64,000 nt of DNA from Streptomyces gardneri (lineage in GTDB: Bacteria; Actinomycetota; Actinomycetes; Streptomycetales; Streptomycetaceae). The first letter of the stretch is position 1; every line of letters begins with the position of its first letter. Where the stretch lies: positions 160,319 through 224,318 of the forward strand of contig NZ_BJMN01000002.1 of assembly GCF_006539185.1 (NCBI RefSeq). Direction: 5' to 3'. This document shows positions 27,093 to 34,886 of the stretch, piece after piece. A program made the translations under genes and the position numbers. The notes beneath the pieces are model-generated. The model worked only from the letters and a program-made list of their open reading frames with translations, did not search any database and had not been told where the DNA came from.

Positions 27093-27118
27093 ACCAGAAC
27101 GAAGGGATCACCACCGTC

Positions 27119-27799
27119 ATGGGGCACCTGACCCACCGCGACCTCAACGCCTCCCGGGAGCGGCTGCGCGACCAGGTCGCCCATGCCCTGCGAGCCGCCC
27201 TGATCTCGGGCGAGCTCCGCCCCGGGGTGGTGTACTCGGCGCCGACCCTCGCCGAGGACTTCGGGATCTCCGCCACCCCGGTCCGCGAGGCGATGCTCGA
27301 CCTGGCCCGCGAGGGCCTGGTCGAGCCCGTCCGCAACAAGGGCTTCCGGGTCACCGAGGTCGACGAGCGCGACCTCGACCAGTACACCGAGATCCGCGCG
27401 CTCATCGAGATCCCGATGGTCGGCAGGGTCACCCGGATCGCCGCCCGGGAGGACCTGGAGGCGCTGCGGCCGGTCGCCGAGGACATCGTGCGCGCGGCCC
27501 GCGAGCACGACCTCATCGGCTATCTGGAGGCGGACCGGCTGTTCCACCTCACGCTGCTCGGCCTCGCGGGGAACGAACGGCTCGTCGAGACCGTCGGCGA
27601 ACTGCGCAAGCGGTCCCGTCTGTACGGGCTCACCGCCCTGGACAAGAGCGGCGGCCTCGTCCCGTCGGCCGAGGAGCACCTGGAGCTGCTCGACCTGATG
27701 CTCGCCGGCGACGCCAAGGGCGCGGAGAAGTGCATGACCCGGCACCTCGGCCACGTCCGTTCCCTCTGGGCCAAGGGCGACCGCCCGACCGGGGAGTAG
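27119..27799 (+). CDS. GntR-family (FCD) transcriptional regulator of the hydroxyproline island
   Basis: About 226 residues. The N-terminal winged helix-turn-helix is visible (SAPTLAEDFGISATPVREAM, then LAREGLVEPV). The all-helical C-terminal FCD domain binds small organic acids in this family. The ATG at 27119 is chosen although its GAAGGG is distant. An in-frame GTG at 27068 overlapping the upstream stop is possible, but the intervening 17 codons end in A or T unusually often and would cover the dyad at 27069. It is the obvious candidate to bind the shared promoter elements, with a pathway acid as ligand. Confidence 0.85.
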   Translation: MGHLTHRDLNASRERLRDQVAHALRAALISGELRPGVVYSAPTLAEDFGISATPVREAMLDLAREGLVEPVRNKGFRVTEVDERDLDQYTEIRALIEIPMVGRVTRIAAREDLEALRPVAEDIVRAAREHDLIGYLEADRLFHLTLLGLAGNERLVETVGELRKRSRLYGLTALDKSGGLVPSAEEHLELLDLMLAGDAKGAEKCMTRHLGHVRSLWAKGDRPTGE

Positions 27800-27861
27800 C
27801 GGCACCGGCCGACGGCCGGACAGTGGCTTCTCTCGACGGGCGGACGACGGCCACCCCTCGA

Positions 27862-27874
27862 TGCAACGTCACAT
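27862..27874 (+). promoter_or_regulatory. Degenerate operator-like site before the aminopeptidase gene
   Basis: TGCAACGTCACAT matches TGCAATTTCACAT of the 33-base element at 11 of 13 positions and lies 34 bases before the aminopeptidase start. This is weak evidence that the gene belongs to the same regulon. Confidence 0.35.
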
Positions 27875-27907
27875 CCGACCGGCCGTCCGCGGCCGTGGAA
27901 GGAAGCC

Positions 27908-29173
27908 ATGAACCCCGCGTACGCGACCATCGACCACACCTTCACCGTCCCTCTGGACCACGCGGTGCCCGACGGCCCCACCATCGAGGTCTTCGCCCGG
28001 GAGGTCGCCGACCCGGCCCGCGCCGGCGAGGAACTCCCCTGGCTGCTCTACCTCCAGGGCGGACCCGGCGGCAAGTCGCCCCGCCCGTCCGCCGGTTCGC
28101 CCGGATGGCTGGCCCAGGCGCTCAAGACCCACCGCGTGCTGCTCCTCGACCAGCGCGGCACCGGCCGCTCCACCCCGGTCACCGCGAGGTCCGCCGCCCG
28201 GTTCGCCTCACCCGAGGCCCTCGCCGGACACCTCGCCCACTTCCGGGCCGACGCGATCGTCGCCGACGCGGAGCTGATCCGCCGCGAACTCTGCGGCGAC
28301 GCCCCCTGGGAGACCCTCGGCCAGAGCTACGGCGGCTTCATCACCCTCACCTATCTCTCCCAGGCCCCCGAGGGGCTGCGCGCCTGCTACGTCACCGGCG
28401 GCCTGCCCGGCCTCACCGCCACCGCCGACGACGTGTACGCCCGCACCTACCCCCGCGTCCGCGACCGCGTCCTCGACCTCTACGCCCGCTACCCCGAGGA
28501 CGGCCCCCGCCTGCGGAAGATCGCCGACCTCCTCGCGGCCGACGTCGTCCGCCTCCCGAACGGCGACCGCCTCACCCCGCACCGCCTGCGCACCCTCGGA
28601 CTCGCGCTCGGCATGGGCGACGGCTTCGAGCGCGTCCACTGGCTCCTCGACGAAGCCCTCGGCGAGGACGGCGAGTTGAGCGACACCTTCCTCCATCAGG
28701 TGACGACCCTGACCGGCTTCACCGACAACCCACTCTTCGCCGTCATGCAGGAGTCGCTGTACGGACAGGGGGCGGGCCCGACCGGCTGGGCGGCCGCCCG
28801 CGCCCTGGCCGACTTCCCCGAGTTCGCCGAGGACGCCGACCCCCTCCTGCTCACCGGCGAGATGATGTACCCCTGGATGTTCCGGGAGATCGCGGGCCTG
28901 CGCCCCTTCGCCGACGCCGCCGACCTGCTCGCCGCGCGCACGGACTGGCCGCCCCTCTACGACCCGAGCCGCCTCGCCGCCAACGAGGTCCCGCTCGCCG
29001 CGATCGTCTACCACGACGACATGTACGTCGACGCGGGCATCTCCCTCGCCACCGCCCGCCGCATCGGCGCCACCCGCGTCTGGGTCACCAACGAGTGGGA
29101 ACACGACGGCGTGGCCGCCTCCGGAGGCCGCGTCCTCGCCCGCCTGATGGACCTGGCCGCCGGTCGCGCGTAA
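27908..29173 (+). CDS. Prolyl aminopeptidase (S33 family alpha/beta hydrolase)
   Basis: A 421-residue cytoplasmic alpha/beta hydrolase of the S33 proline iminopeptidase type. The oxyanion motif is QGGPGG (residues 50-55), followed by DQRGTGRS. The nucleophile S140 is in GQSYGG, and the catalytic histidine is in the C-terminal NEWEHDG segment. These enzymes remove N-terminal proline (and often hydroxyproline) from peptides. GGAAGG precedes the ATG. Coming just after the regulator of the hydroxyproline island, it would trim imported collagen peptides. A terminator follows. Confidence 0.88.
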   Translation: MNPAYATIDHTFTVPLDHAVPDGPTIEVFAREVADPARAGEELPWLLYLQGGPGGKSPRPSAGSPGWLAQALKTHRVLLLDQRGTGRSTPVTARSAARFASPEALAGHLAHFRADAIVADAELIRRELCGDAPWETLGQSYGGFITLTYLSQAPEGLRACYVTGGLPGLTATADDVYARTYPRVRDRVLDLYARYPEDGPRLRKIADLLAADVVRLPNGDRLTPHRLRTLGLALGMGDGFERVHWLLDEALGEDGELSDTFLHQVTTLTGFTDNPLFAVMQESLYGQGAGPTGWAAARALADFPEFAEDADPLLLTGEMMYPWMFREIAGLRPFADAADLLAARTDWPPLYDPSRLAANEVPLAAIVYHDDMYVDAGISLATARRIGATRVWVTNEWEHDGVAASGGRVLARLMDLAAGRA

Positions 29174-29190
29174 CCCCTGAGCCGCAGCGC

Positions 29191-29226
29191 AGCCCTCCCG
29201 CTCCCGCACCACGGAGCCGGAGGGCT
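29191..29226 (+). terminator. Terminator after the aminopeptidase gene
   Basis: AGCCCTCC and GGAGGGCT pair, and the stem continues past one mismatch as GCTCC/GGAGC around an 8-base loop, followed by TTTCG. It closes the collagen/hydroxyproline island. The 234 bases after it form the leader and promoter region of the encapsulin gene, where I see no operator that I can name. Confidence 0.75.
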
Positions 29227-29460
29227 TTCGCGTTCCCCGACGAACGTGGCCGGAAACCGTCGACCGCCCGGTTAAACCTCCCGCGAAGCAAGATCACTTT
29301 TTCGGGGTAATGCCCTCGAACTGATGGGGTGAGCGGGGCTTACCGGCCGTTACTGTTCCCCGGGATCTGGACGAATTCCCAGAGATTGACCCCCTATTTC
29401 CTCTTTCACCGGCGGTGTCCGCACGCCGACCGTCGTCCACCCGAAGGAGAGCTCGCCCCG

Positions 29461-30870
29461 ATGACCGTTGATACCGGCCCGGAAGTGCAGGTGGAGCCGC
29501 CCAGGCAGTCCAGCCTGAGCACGGCGGCAGCCCGTAACCTCGCCACCACGACCAAGTCCACCCCGCAGATGCAGGAGATCTCCTCCCGCTGGCTGCTCCG
29601 GATGCTCCCCTGGGTGGAGACGAAGGGCGGCGCCTACCGGGTGAACCGCCGACTGAGCTACACCGTCGGCGACGGCCGCATCGAGTTCGTCCAGGACGGC
29701 TCCCGCGTCCGTGTGATCCCGCAGGAGCTCGGCGAACTCGCCCTGCTGCGCGGCTTCGACGACGTCGAGGTGCTCACCGCGATCGCCGACCGCTGCGTCC
29801 AGCGCGACTTCCGCGCCGGCGAGGTGCTGGCCGCGCTCGGCACCCCCGCGGAGCAGATCCACCTGATCGCCCACGGCCGGATCAATCAGACCTCCGTCGG
29901 CAAGTACGGCGACGAGGTCGCGGTCTCCGTCCTCGCCGACGGCGACCGCCTCGGCGAGAACGCCCTCCTGGACGCCGACGCCAGGTGGGACTACACCGCC
30001 ACCGCCGAGACCGCCGGCACCCTGCTCACGCTGTCCCGCGCCGACTTCGCCTCGATCGTGGACTCCGCGCCCGCCCTCCGGGCGCACCTCGACGAGTTCA
30101 GCTCGCTTCCCCAGCAGCGGCAGAACCGTCACGGCGAGGCCGAGATCGCGATGTCCGCCGGCCACGTCGGCGAGGTCGCGCTCCCGGGCGCCTTCGTGGA
30201 CTACGAGCTCAAGCCGCGCGAGTACGAACTCTCCGTCGCCCAGACCGTCCTCAAGGTCCACACCCGGGTCGCCGACCTCTACAACGGCCCGATGAACCAG
30301 ACCGAACAGCAGCTCAAGCTCACCATCGAGGCCCTGCGCGAGCGCCAGGAGCACGAGCTCATCAACCACCCGGAGTTCGGCCTCCTCCACAACGCCGACT
30401 TCAAGCAGCGGATCCAGACCCACTCGGGCCCGCCCACCCCGGACGACCTCGACGAGCTGCTCACCCGCCGTCGCGGCACCAAGCTCTTCCTCGCCCACCC
30501 GCGGACGATCGCGGCGATCGGCCGCGAGTGGAACCGGGCCGGGCTCTACCCGGACACGGTCCTCCTCGACGGGCACCAGGTCCCGTCCTGGCGCGGGGTC
30601 CCGATCCTGCCCTGCAACAAGATCCCCATCAGCAAGGAGAACACCAGCTCGATCCTCGCCATGCGCCTCGGCGAGGACAACCAGGGCGTCATCGGTCTCC
30701 GCCAGACCGGTCTGCCGGAGGAGTACGAGCCGGGCCTGTCCGTGCGGTTCATGGGGATCAGCGAGCAGGCGATCATGTCGTACCTGGTCACCACGTACTA
30801 CTCCGCCGCGATCCTCGTGCCCAATGCGCTCGGCGTCCTGGAGAACGTCCAGATCGCCCGCAGGCGCTGA
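29461..30870 (+). CDS. eshA: Family 2B encapsulin shell protein with cyclic-nucleotide-binding-like domain (EshA-type)
   Basis: A 469-residue HK97-fold shell protein of the family 2B encapsulins. The N-terminal arm ([17 protein letters not shown]) and shell regions surround an inserted Crp-like cyclic-nucleotide-binding-like domain at about residues 90-210 ([20 protein letters not shown], then [10 protein letters not shown]). The C-terminal shell part includes [13 protein letters not shown] and LPCNKIPIS segments. Family 2B shells co-occur with terpene synthases, which are their cargo, and the next gene is such a synthase. AAGGAGAG precedes the ATG. EshA proteins were first noted in Streptomyces for effects on sporulation and antibiotic production. 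Confidence 0.9.
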   Translation: MTVDTGPEVQVEPPRQSSLSTAAARNLATTTKSTPQMQEISSRWLLRMLPWVETKGGAYRVNRRLSYTVGDGRIEFVQDGSRVRVIPQELGELALLRGFDDVEVLTAIADRCVQRDFRAGEVLAALGTPAEQIHLIAHGRINQTSVGKYGDEVAVSVLADGDRLGENALLDADARWDYTATAETAGTLLTLSRADFASIVDSAPALRAHLDEFSSLPQQRQNRHGEAEIAMSAGHVGEVALPGAFVDYELKPREYELSVAQTVLKVHTRVADLYNGPMNQTEQQLKLTIEALRERQEHELINHPEFGLLHNADFKQRIQTHSGPPTPDDLDELLTRRRGTKLFLAHPRTIAAIGREWNRAGLYPDTVLLDGHQVPSWRGVPILPCNKIPISKENTSSILAMRLGEDNQGVIGLRQTGLPEEYEPGLSVRFMGISEQAIMSYLVTTYYSAAILVPNALGVLENVQIARRR

Positions 30871-30907
30871 CCCGCACCGGATCCGCACCCGTCCGGCCGA
30901 CACCACA

Positions 30908-30930
30908 GCCCGGCCCCTTCCGGGCCGGGC
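30908..30930 (+). terminator. Hairpin between the encapsulin and terpene synthase genes
   Basis: GCCCGGCCC and GGGCCGGGC form a perfect 9-base stem with a 5-base loop and no T-tract. Lying inside an operon-like array, it may act as an attenuator or RNA-stability element that keeps shell transcripts in excess over cargo. Confidence 0.6.
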
Positions 30931-30982
30931 GACCATGCCCGGGATCCGGGACGAACCACCCCACCCCCTCTAGGAGTCACGG

Positions 30983-32254
30983 ATGCCCGAGCCCGGGCTT
31001 TCCCCTCTGCAGTCGAGCCTGCCCACCGCAGCGGCCCACTTCGGGGCGCACGTCCTCACCCAGGCCGGCTCCGTCGGCGTCGAAGCCGCCGACGCCGCGC
31101 CGTCGACCGTCCCCGTTCCCGCCGCGGTGGCGGAGCCGGAGCCGGGGCCCGACCTCGGCCGGATCCTCCGCGGGCCCAGTGGCCTCGGCACGGCGGGGCT
31201 GAGTCTGGCGGCCCGGCCCGTGGAGCCGCCCGTCGTGGAACCGCCGGTCGCGCCGGCCCCCGCGGCACCCGTCGACGCCCTGCACATCCCGGGTCTCTAC
31301 TACCACCCGGTGGCGGAGCCCGATCCGGTGCGGGTGGAGGAGCTCAGCCGCCGGATCAAGGACTGGGCGCTGGACGAGGTGCAGCTGTACCCCGACGAGT
31401 GGGAGGGTCAGTTCGACGGCTTCTCCGTCGGGAAGTACATGGTCGCCTGCCACCCGGACGCCCCGAGCATCGAGCACCTGATGATCGCCGCGCGACTGAT
31501 GGTCGCCGAGAACGCGGTCGACGACTGCTACTGCGAGGACCACGGGGGCTCGCCCGTCGGACTCGGCGGACGCCTCCTCCTCGCGCACACCGCCCTCGAC
31601 CCCCTGCACACGACGGCGGAGTACCACCCGCAGTGGGCGGAGTCGCTCCACGAGGACGCCCCGCGACGCTCGTACCGCTCGGCCATGGAGTACTTCGTCC
31701 GGCAGGCCACGCCCTCCCAGGCCGACCGGTTCCGTCACGACATGGCCCGCCTCCACCTGGGATACCTCGCGGAGGGCTCCTGGGCCGAGACCGACCACAC
31801 CCCCGAGGTGTGGGAGTACCTGGTGATGCGGCAGTTCAACAACTTCCGGCCGTGTCCCACCATCACCGACACCGTCGGCGGCTACGAACTCCCGGCGGAC
31901 CTGCATGCCCAGCCCGCCATGCAGCGGGTGCTCGCGCTCGCCGGGAACGCGTGCACCATCGTCAACGACCTGTACTCGTACACCAAGGAACTCGCCAGCC
32001 CCGGCCGGCACTTGAACCTGCCCGTGGTGCTCGCCGACCGGGAGAACCTCTCGGACCAGGACGGCTACCTCAAGGCGGTCGAGGTCCACAACGACCTCAT
32101 GCGCGACTTCGAGTCCGAGGCCGCCGCCCTCGCCGCCGCCTGTCCCGTCCCCAGCGTGCTGCGCTTCCTGCGGGGAGTCGCCGTATGGGTCGACGGCAAC
32201 CACTACTGGCACCAGACCAACACCTTCCGCTACAGCCTGCCCGATTTCTGGTAA
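30983..32254 (+). CDS. 2-methylisoborneol synthase (terpene synthase family 2)
   Basis: A 423-residue class I terpene cyclase that converts 2-methylgeranyl diphosphate to the earthy odorant 2-methylisoborneol. The metal-binding acidic motif is D180-D-C-Y-C-E-D186, the form typical of this enzyme, and the NSE triad is N328, S332, E336 in NDLYSYTKE. The first 110 residues are a disordered Ala/Pro/Val-rich extension; in family 2B systems such extensions act as the encapsulation signal for loading into the shell. AGGAG lies just before the ATG. The methyltransferase gene starts 3 bases after the stop. Confidence 0.93.
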   Translation: MPEPGLSPLQSSLPTAAAHFGAHVLTQAGSVGVEAADAAPSTVPVPAAVAEPEPGPDLGRILRGPSGLGTAGLSLAARPVEPPVVEPPVAPAPAAPVDALHIPGLYYHPVAEPDPVRVEELSRRIKDWALDEVQLYPDEWEGQFDGFSVGKYMVACHPDAPSIEHLMIAARLMVAENAVDDCYCEDHGGSPVGLGGRLLLAHTALDPLHTTAEYHPQWAESLHEDAPRRSYRSAMEYFVRQATPSQADRFRHDMARLHLGYLAEGSWAETDHTPEVWEYLVMRQFNNFRPCPTITDTVGGYELPADLHAQPAMQRVLALAGNACTIVNDLYSYTKELASPGRHLNLPVVLADRENLSDQDGYLKAVEVHNDLMRDFESEAAALAAACPVPSVLRFLRGVAVWVDGNHYWHQTNTFRYSLPDFW

Positions 32255-32257
32255 GAA

Positions 32258-33154
32258 ATGGAAAACCTTGTGACCAGCACCGAGCTCACCTCCGCCAACG
32301 CCACTTCCGCGTTCGTGCCGGCTCCGGCGTCGCCCTACCAGAGCGACATCGCCCGTTACTGGAACCAGGAGGCCAGGCCCGTGAACCTGCGCCTCGGCGA
32401 CGTCGACGGGCTCTACCACCACCACTACGGCATCGGCGACATCGACCACACCGCCCTCGGCGACACCGAGGACAGCGAGTACGAGAAGAAGCTGATCGCC
32501 GAGCTGCACCGCCTGGAGTCGGCGCAGGCCGAGGTCCTCCTCGACCACCTCGGCGTCATCGGGCAGGACGACACGCTCGTCGACGCCGGCTGCGGCCGCG
32601 GCGGTTCGAGCGTCATGGCGCACCAGCGCTTCGGCTGCAAGGTCGAGGGCGTCACCCTCTCCTCCACGCAGGCCGAGTTCGGCAACCGGCGCGCGAAGGA
32701 GCTCGGCATCGACGACCACGTCCGTGCCCAGGTCTGCAACATGCTCGACACGCCGTTCGAGAAGGGCAGCATCGCCGCCTCGTGGAACAACGAGTCGAGC
32801 ATGTACGTCGACCTGGACGACCTCTTCGCCGAGCACTCCCGCTTCCTCAAGGTCGGCGGCCGCTACGTGACCATCACGGGTTGCTGGAACCCGCGGTACG
32901 GCCAGCCCTCGAAGTGGGTCTCGCAGATCAACGCGCACTTCGAGTGCAACATCCACTCCCGTCGTGAGTACCTCCGCGCCATGGCCGACAACCGGCTCGT
33001 CCCGCAGGCGGTCGTCGACCTGACGCCCGCGACCCTGCCCTACTGGGAGCTGCGGGCCACCTCGTCCCTGGTCACCGGGATCGAGGAGGCGTTCATCGAG
33101 TCGTACAAGGACGGCTCCTTCCAGTACGTGCTCATCGCGGCCGACCGCGTCTGA
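32258..33154 (+). CDS. gppmt: Geranyl diphosphate 2-C-methyltransferase
   Basis: A 298-residue SAM-dependent methyltransferase that makes 2-methylgeranyl diphosphate, the substrate of the preceding synthase. The SAM-binding motif I is TLVDAGCGRGGSSVMA. The active-site region ASWNNESSMYVDL and the N-terminal segment GLYHHHYGIGDID are characteristic of this family. An in-frame GTG 12 bases downstream of the ATG is an alternative start. Close coupling to the cyclase ensures both steps are made together. Confidence 0.93.
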   Translation: MENLVTSTELTSANATSAFVPAPASPYQSDIARYWNQEARPVNLRLGDVDGLYHHHYGIGDIDHTALGDTEDSEYEKKLIAELHRLESAQAEVLLDHLGVIGQDDTLVDAGCGRGGSSVMAHQRFGCKVEGVTLSSTQAEFGNRRAKELGIDDHVRAQVCNMLDTPFEKGSIAASWNNESSMYVDLDDLFAEHSRFLKVGGRYVTITGCWNPRYGQPSKWVSQINAHFECNIHSRREYLRAMADNRLVPQAVVDLTPATLPYWELRATSSLVTGIEEAFIESYKDGSFQYVLIAADRV

Positions 33155-33174
33155 TCGCGTCCCCTGCCGGGAAA

Positions 33175-33204
33175 GGCCGGGCCCGTCACCCGACGGGCCC
33201 GGCC
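33175..33204 (+). terminator. Terminator after the 2-methylisoborneol locus
   Basis: GGCCGGGCCCGTC and GACGGGCCCGGCC form a perfect 13-base stem with an ACCC loop, followed by CTCCGTCTT. Confidence 0.88.
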
Positions 33205-33233
33205 CTCCGTCTTCCCACCACTCCAAGGATGAG

Positions 33234-33252
33234 TTAGGTTAGGCTTGCCTAA
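33234..33252. promoter_or_regulatory. Iron box (DmdR/DtxR-type operator)
   Basis: TTAGGTTAGGCTTGCCTAA matches the actinobacterial iron-box consensus TTAGGTTAGGCTAACCTAA at 17 of 19 positions. It ends 44 bases before the DUF2470 gene, so that gene is expected to be repressed when Fe(II) is plentiful. Confidence 0.88.
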
Positions 33253-33296
33253 GTAGCGACTTGGGTATCTCCTCACCTCGCCCTTGGAGAGCTCGG

Positions 33297-34001
33297 ATGC
33301 GCCCCTTCAGTACCCCCGTCACCCAGCCCACCCCCGCGGAACGCGTGCGCTCGATCCTGGCCTCGGCGCACTCGATGACGGTCGTGGCCGACGGACACCG
33401 CCAGGAGGTCCACCTCCTGGACGGGACGGGACCGATGGGCCACCTCCACCTCCACGACCCGTCCGAGGGAGTCCACGACGGCCGGGACGCGCGCATCCCC
33501 GTTCGCCTGGAGCTCACGGACATCGCCCCCACCGCCGTACGCGAACGCCTTCGGGCGCGCCTCACCCTCACCGGGCTGCTCGGCGCGGAGTACGCGCACG
33601 ATGCGACCGAGAGCACGTGCCTGGAGTTCGGCCAGGCGCTCCTCGAGGACGCCGAGGGACGGACGTACGTCACCCTGGACGCCCTCCACGCGGCGGACGT
33701 CGACCCCATCGCCACCCGCGAGGCGGCCATGCTCACCCACCTCGTCGACAGCCACACCGAACTCGTCCCGCTGCTCCTGCGCCTCGTCCGGCCGCGCCCC
33801 GAGCGGCGCATGGTCCGCGTCCTGCCGGTCGCCCTGGACCGCTACGGAATCACCCTGCGCCTGGAGTACCCCACGGGCCACCAGGACGCCCGGCTGCCCT
33901 TCCCCACCGCCGTCACCCACATCGACGAGGCCGCCTCCCGGATCCACGCGCTCTTCGCCGCGGCGCGGCGGTCCTCGCACCCCAACAGCCTGCTGACCTG
34001 A
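33297..34001 (+). CDS. DUF2470 protein, iron-regulated, possibly haem-related
   Basis: A 234-residue cytoplasmic protein. The ATG at 33297 is preferred because GGAGAG lies 5 bases upstream. The C-terminal part (DRYGITLRLEYPTGHQDARL, then PFPTAVTHIDEAASRIHALF) has the DUF2470 pattern, a domain also found at the C-terminus of HugZ-type haem oxygenases and related flavin/haem split-barrel proteins. Histidine-rich positions such as MGHLHLHDP could bind metal or haem. With the iron box upstream, a role in haem or iron acquisition during iron starvation is likely; the activity is not known. Confidence 0.8.
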   Translation: MRPFSTPVTQPTPAERVRSILASAHSMTVVADGHRQEVHLLDGTGPMGHLHLHDPSEGVHDGRDARIPVRLELTDIAPTAVRERLRARLTLTGLLGAEYAHDATESTCLEFGQALLEDAEGRTYVTLDALHAADVDPIATREAAMLTHLVDSHTELVPLLLRLVRPRPERRMVRVLPVALDRYGITLRLEYPTGHQDARLPFPTAVTHIDEAASRIHALFAAARRSSHPNSLLT

Positions 34002-34023
34002 GCCCCCGGGCCCCGGGCGGCTC
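34000..34023. terminator. GC-rich hairpin between convergent genes
   Basis: GAGCC and GGCTC flank an inner CCCGGG-type inverted repeat, starting within the stop region of the DUF2470 gene and ending 3 bases before the convergent gene's stop. It is a probable shared terminator. Confidence 0.45.
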
Positions 34024-34025
34024 CC

Positions 34026-34886
34026 TCAGCGCGGGCTGGGTAGGTAGTACGGGCGGTTGTGGGCGGCCACCGGAGGGGACTGGAACGTCCAGGCGCCGAC
34101 CGCAGGGCCGGGGCCCACGAGGGCGGTGAGGTCCTGCCCGAGCTCCGACGTCCCGTCATGGACGGTCAGACGGATCCGGTCGGCATCGGCGACGGGGTCG
34201 AGCGCGTGGTGCCGGTAGGGCTGGTAGAGGTTCATCGGCCCGGCCAGCGCGCGCCCCTCGGCATCGGTGCCGTAACCGGTGACCGGGGCGTTGTTCGCCG
34301 GAACCGAGCCCAGCCCCGTGAGGTCGGCGGTGAGGGTGAAGACGTCCTCGTCGTGCCGGACCACGGTGTCCGAACCGTCGGCGGCCGCCGAGGCCCTGCG
34401 GCAGTGCACGGTCCAGGCGTCACCCGCGGGACCGTTGGGGGACGGCATCGTCGTCTCGAACCAGCCCGGACGCTTGGGCTCGGCGAAGAGACGCCGTCCC
34501 GCGTCGATGGCCAGCGGGTTGTCGCACAGGACATGGACACGGGCGATGCCGAGCAACCGGGTCTGGTCGACGCCGTGCGCGTACTCCTCGTAGGAGAGGT
34601 GCGGCAGCCGGTGGGCCTCCGCCGTCGGGTGGGCGATGATGTTGAACTCGATCTCCTGGGTGACACCACCGCCGAAGGCGTACTGGGCGAAGTACAGCTG
34701 GTAGTTGAGGGACACGACGGCCCGCCCGTCGAACTCGGCCGCGCTGAGGGCCGGATGACGCTTGGCCAGCAGATCCCGCACCGGCTCGGGATCCACGAGG
34801 AAGTCGACGCCGATCTGGTGCAGCGCTCCGTAGTGGAACGGCAGTTGGTACGGCGCGGGGACGGGCGGCAGCGGCAGGGGGGTCAC
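34026..34886 (-). CDS. Unrecognised third component of a GMC dehydrogenase operon
   Basis: A 286-residue protein whose GTG start overlaps the stop of the GMC oxidoreductase gene (GTGA). It has no signal peptide or membrane segment. The first half contains LPFHYGALHQIGVDFLVDPE and AVVSLNYQLYFAQYAF, weakly reminiscent of the acetoacetate-decarboxylase-like fold; I would not assign that function without a search. The tight coupling to a flavoprotein dehydrogenase and its small subunit suggests it acts on the same substrate or product. Confidence 0.7.
   Translation of the reverse strand: MTPLPLPPVPAPYQLPFHYGALHQIGVDFLVDPEPVRDLLAKRHPALSAAEFDGRAVVSLNYQLYFAQYAFGGGVTQEIEFNIIAHPTAEAHRLPHLSYEEYAHGVDQTRLLGIARVHVLCDNPLAIDAGRRLFAEPKRPGWFETTMPSPNGPAGDAWTVHCRRASAAADGSDTVVRHDEDVFTLTADLTGLGSVPANNAPVTGYGTDAEGRALAGPMNLYQPYRHHALDPVADADRIRLTVHDGTSELGQDLTALVGPGPAVGAWTFQSPPVAAHNRPYYLPSPR

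Noticed and set aside
29461..33154. A larger terpene or antibiotic gene cluster
   Set aside because: Only the shell protein, one cyclase and one methyltransferase are present, and the genes on both sides are unrelated and separated by terminators.
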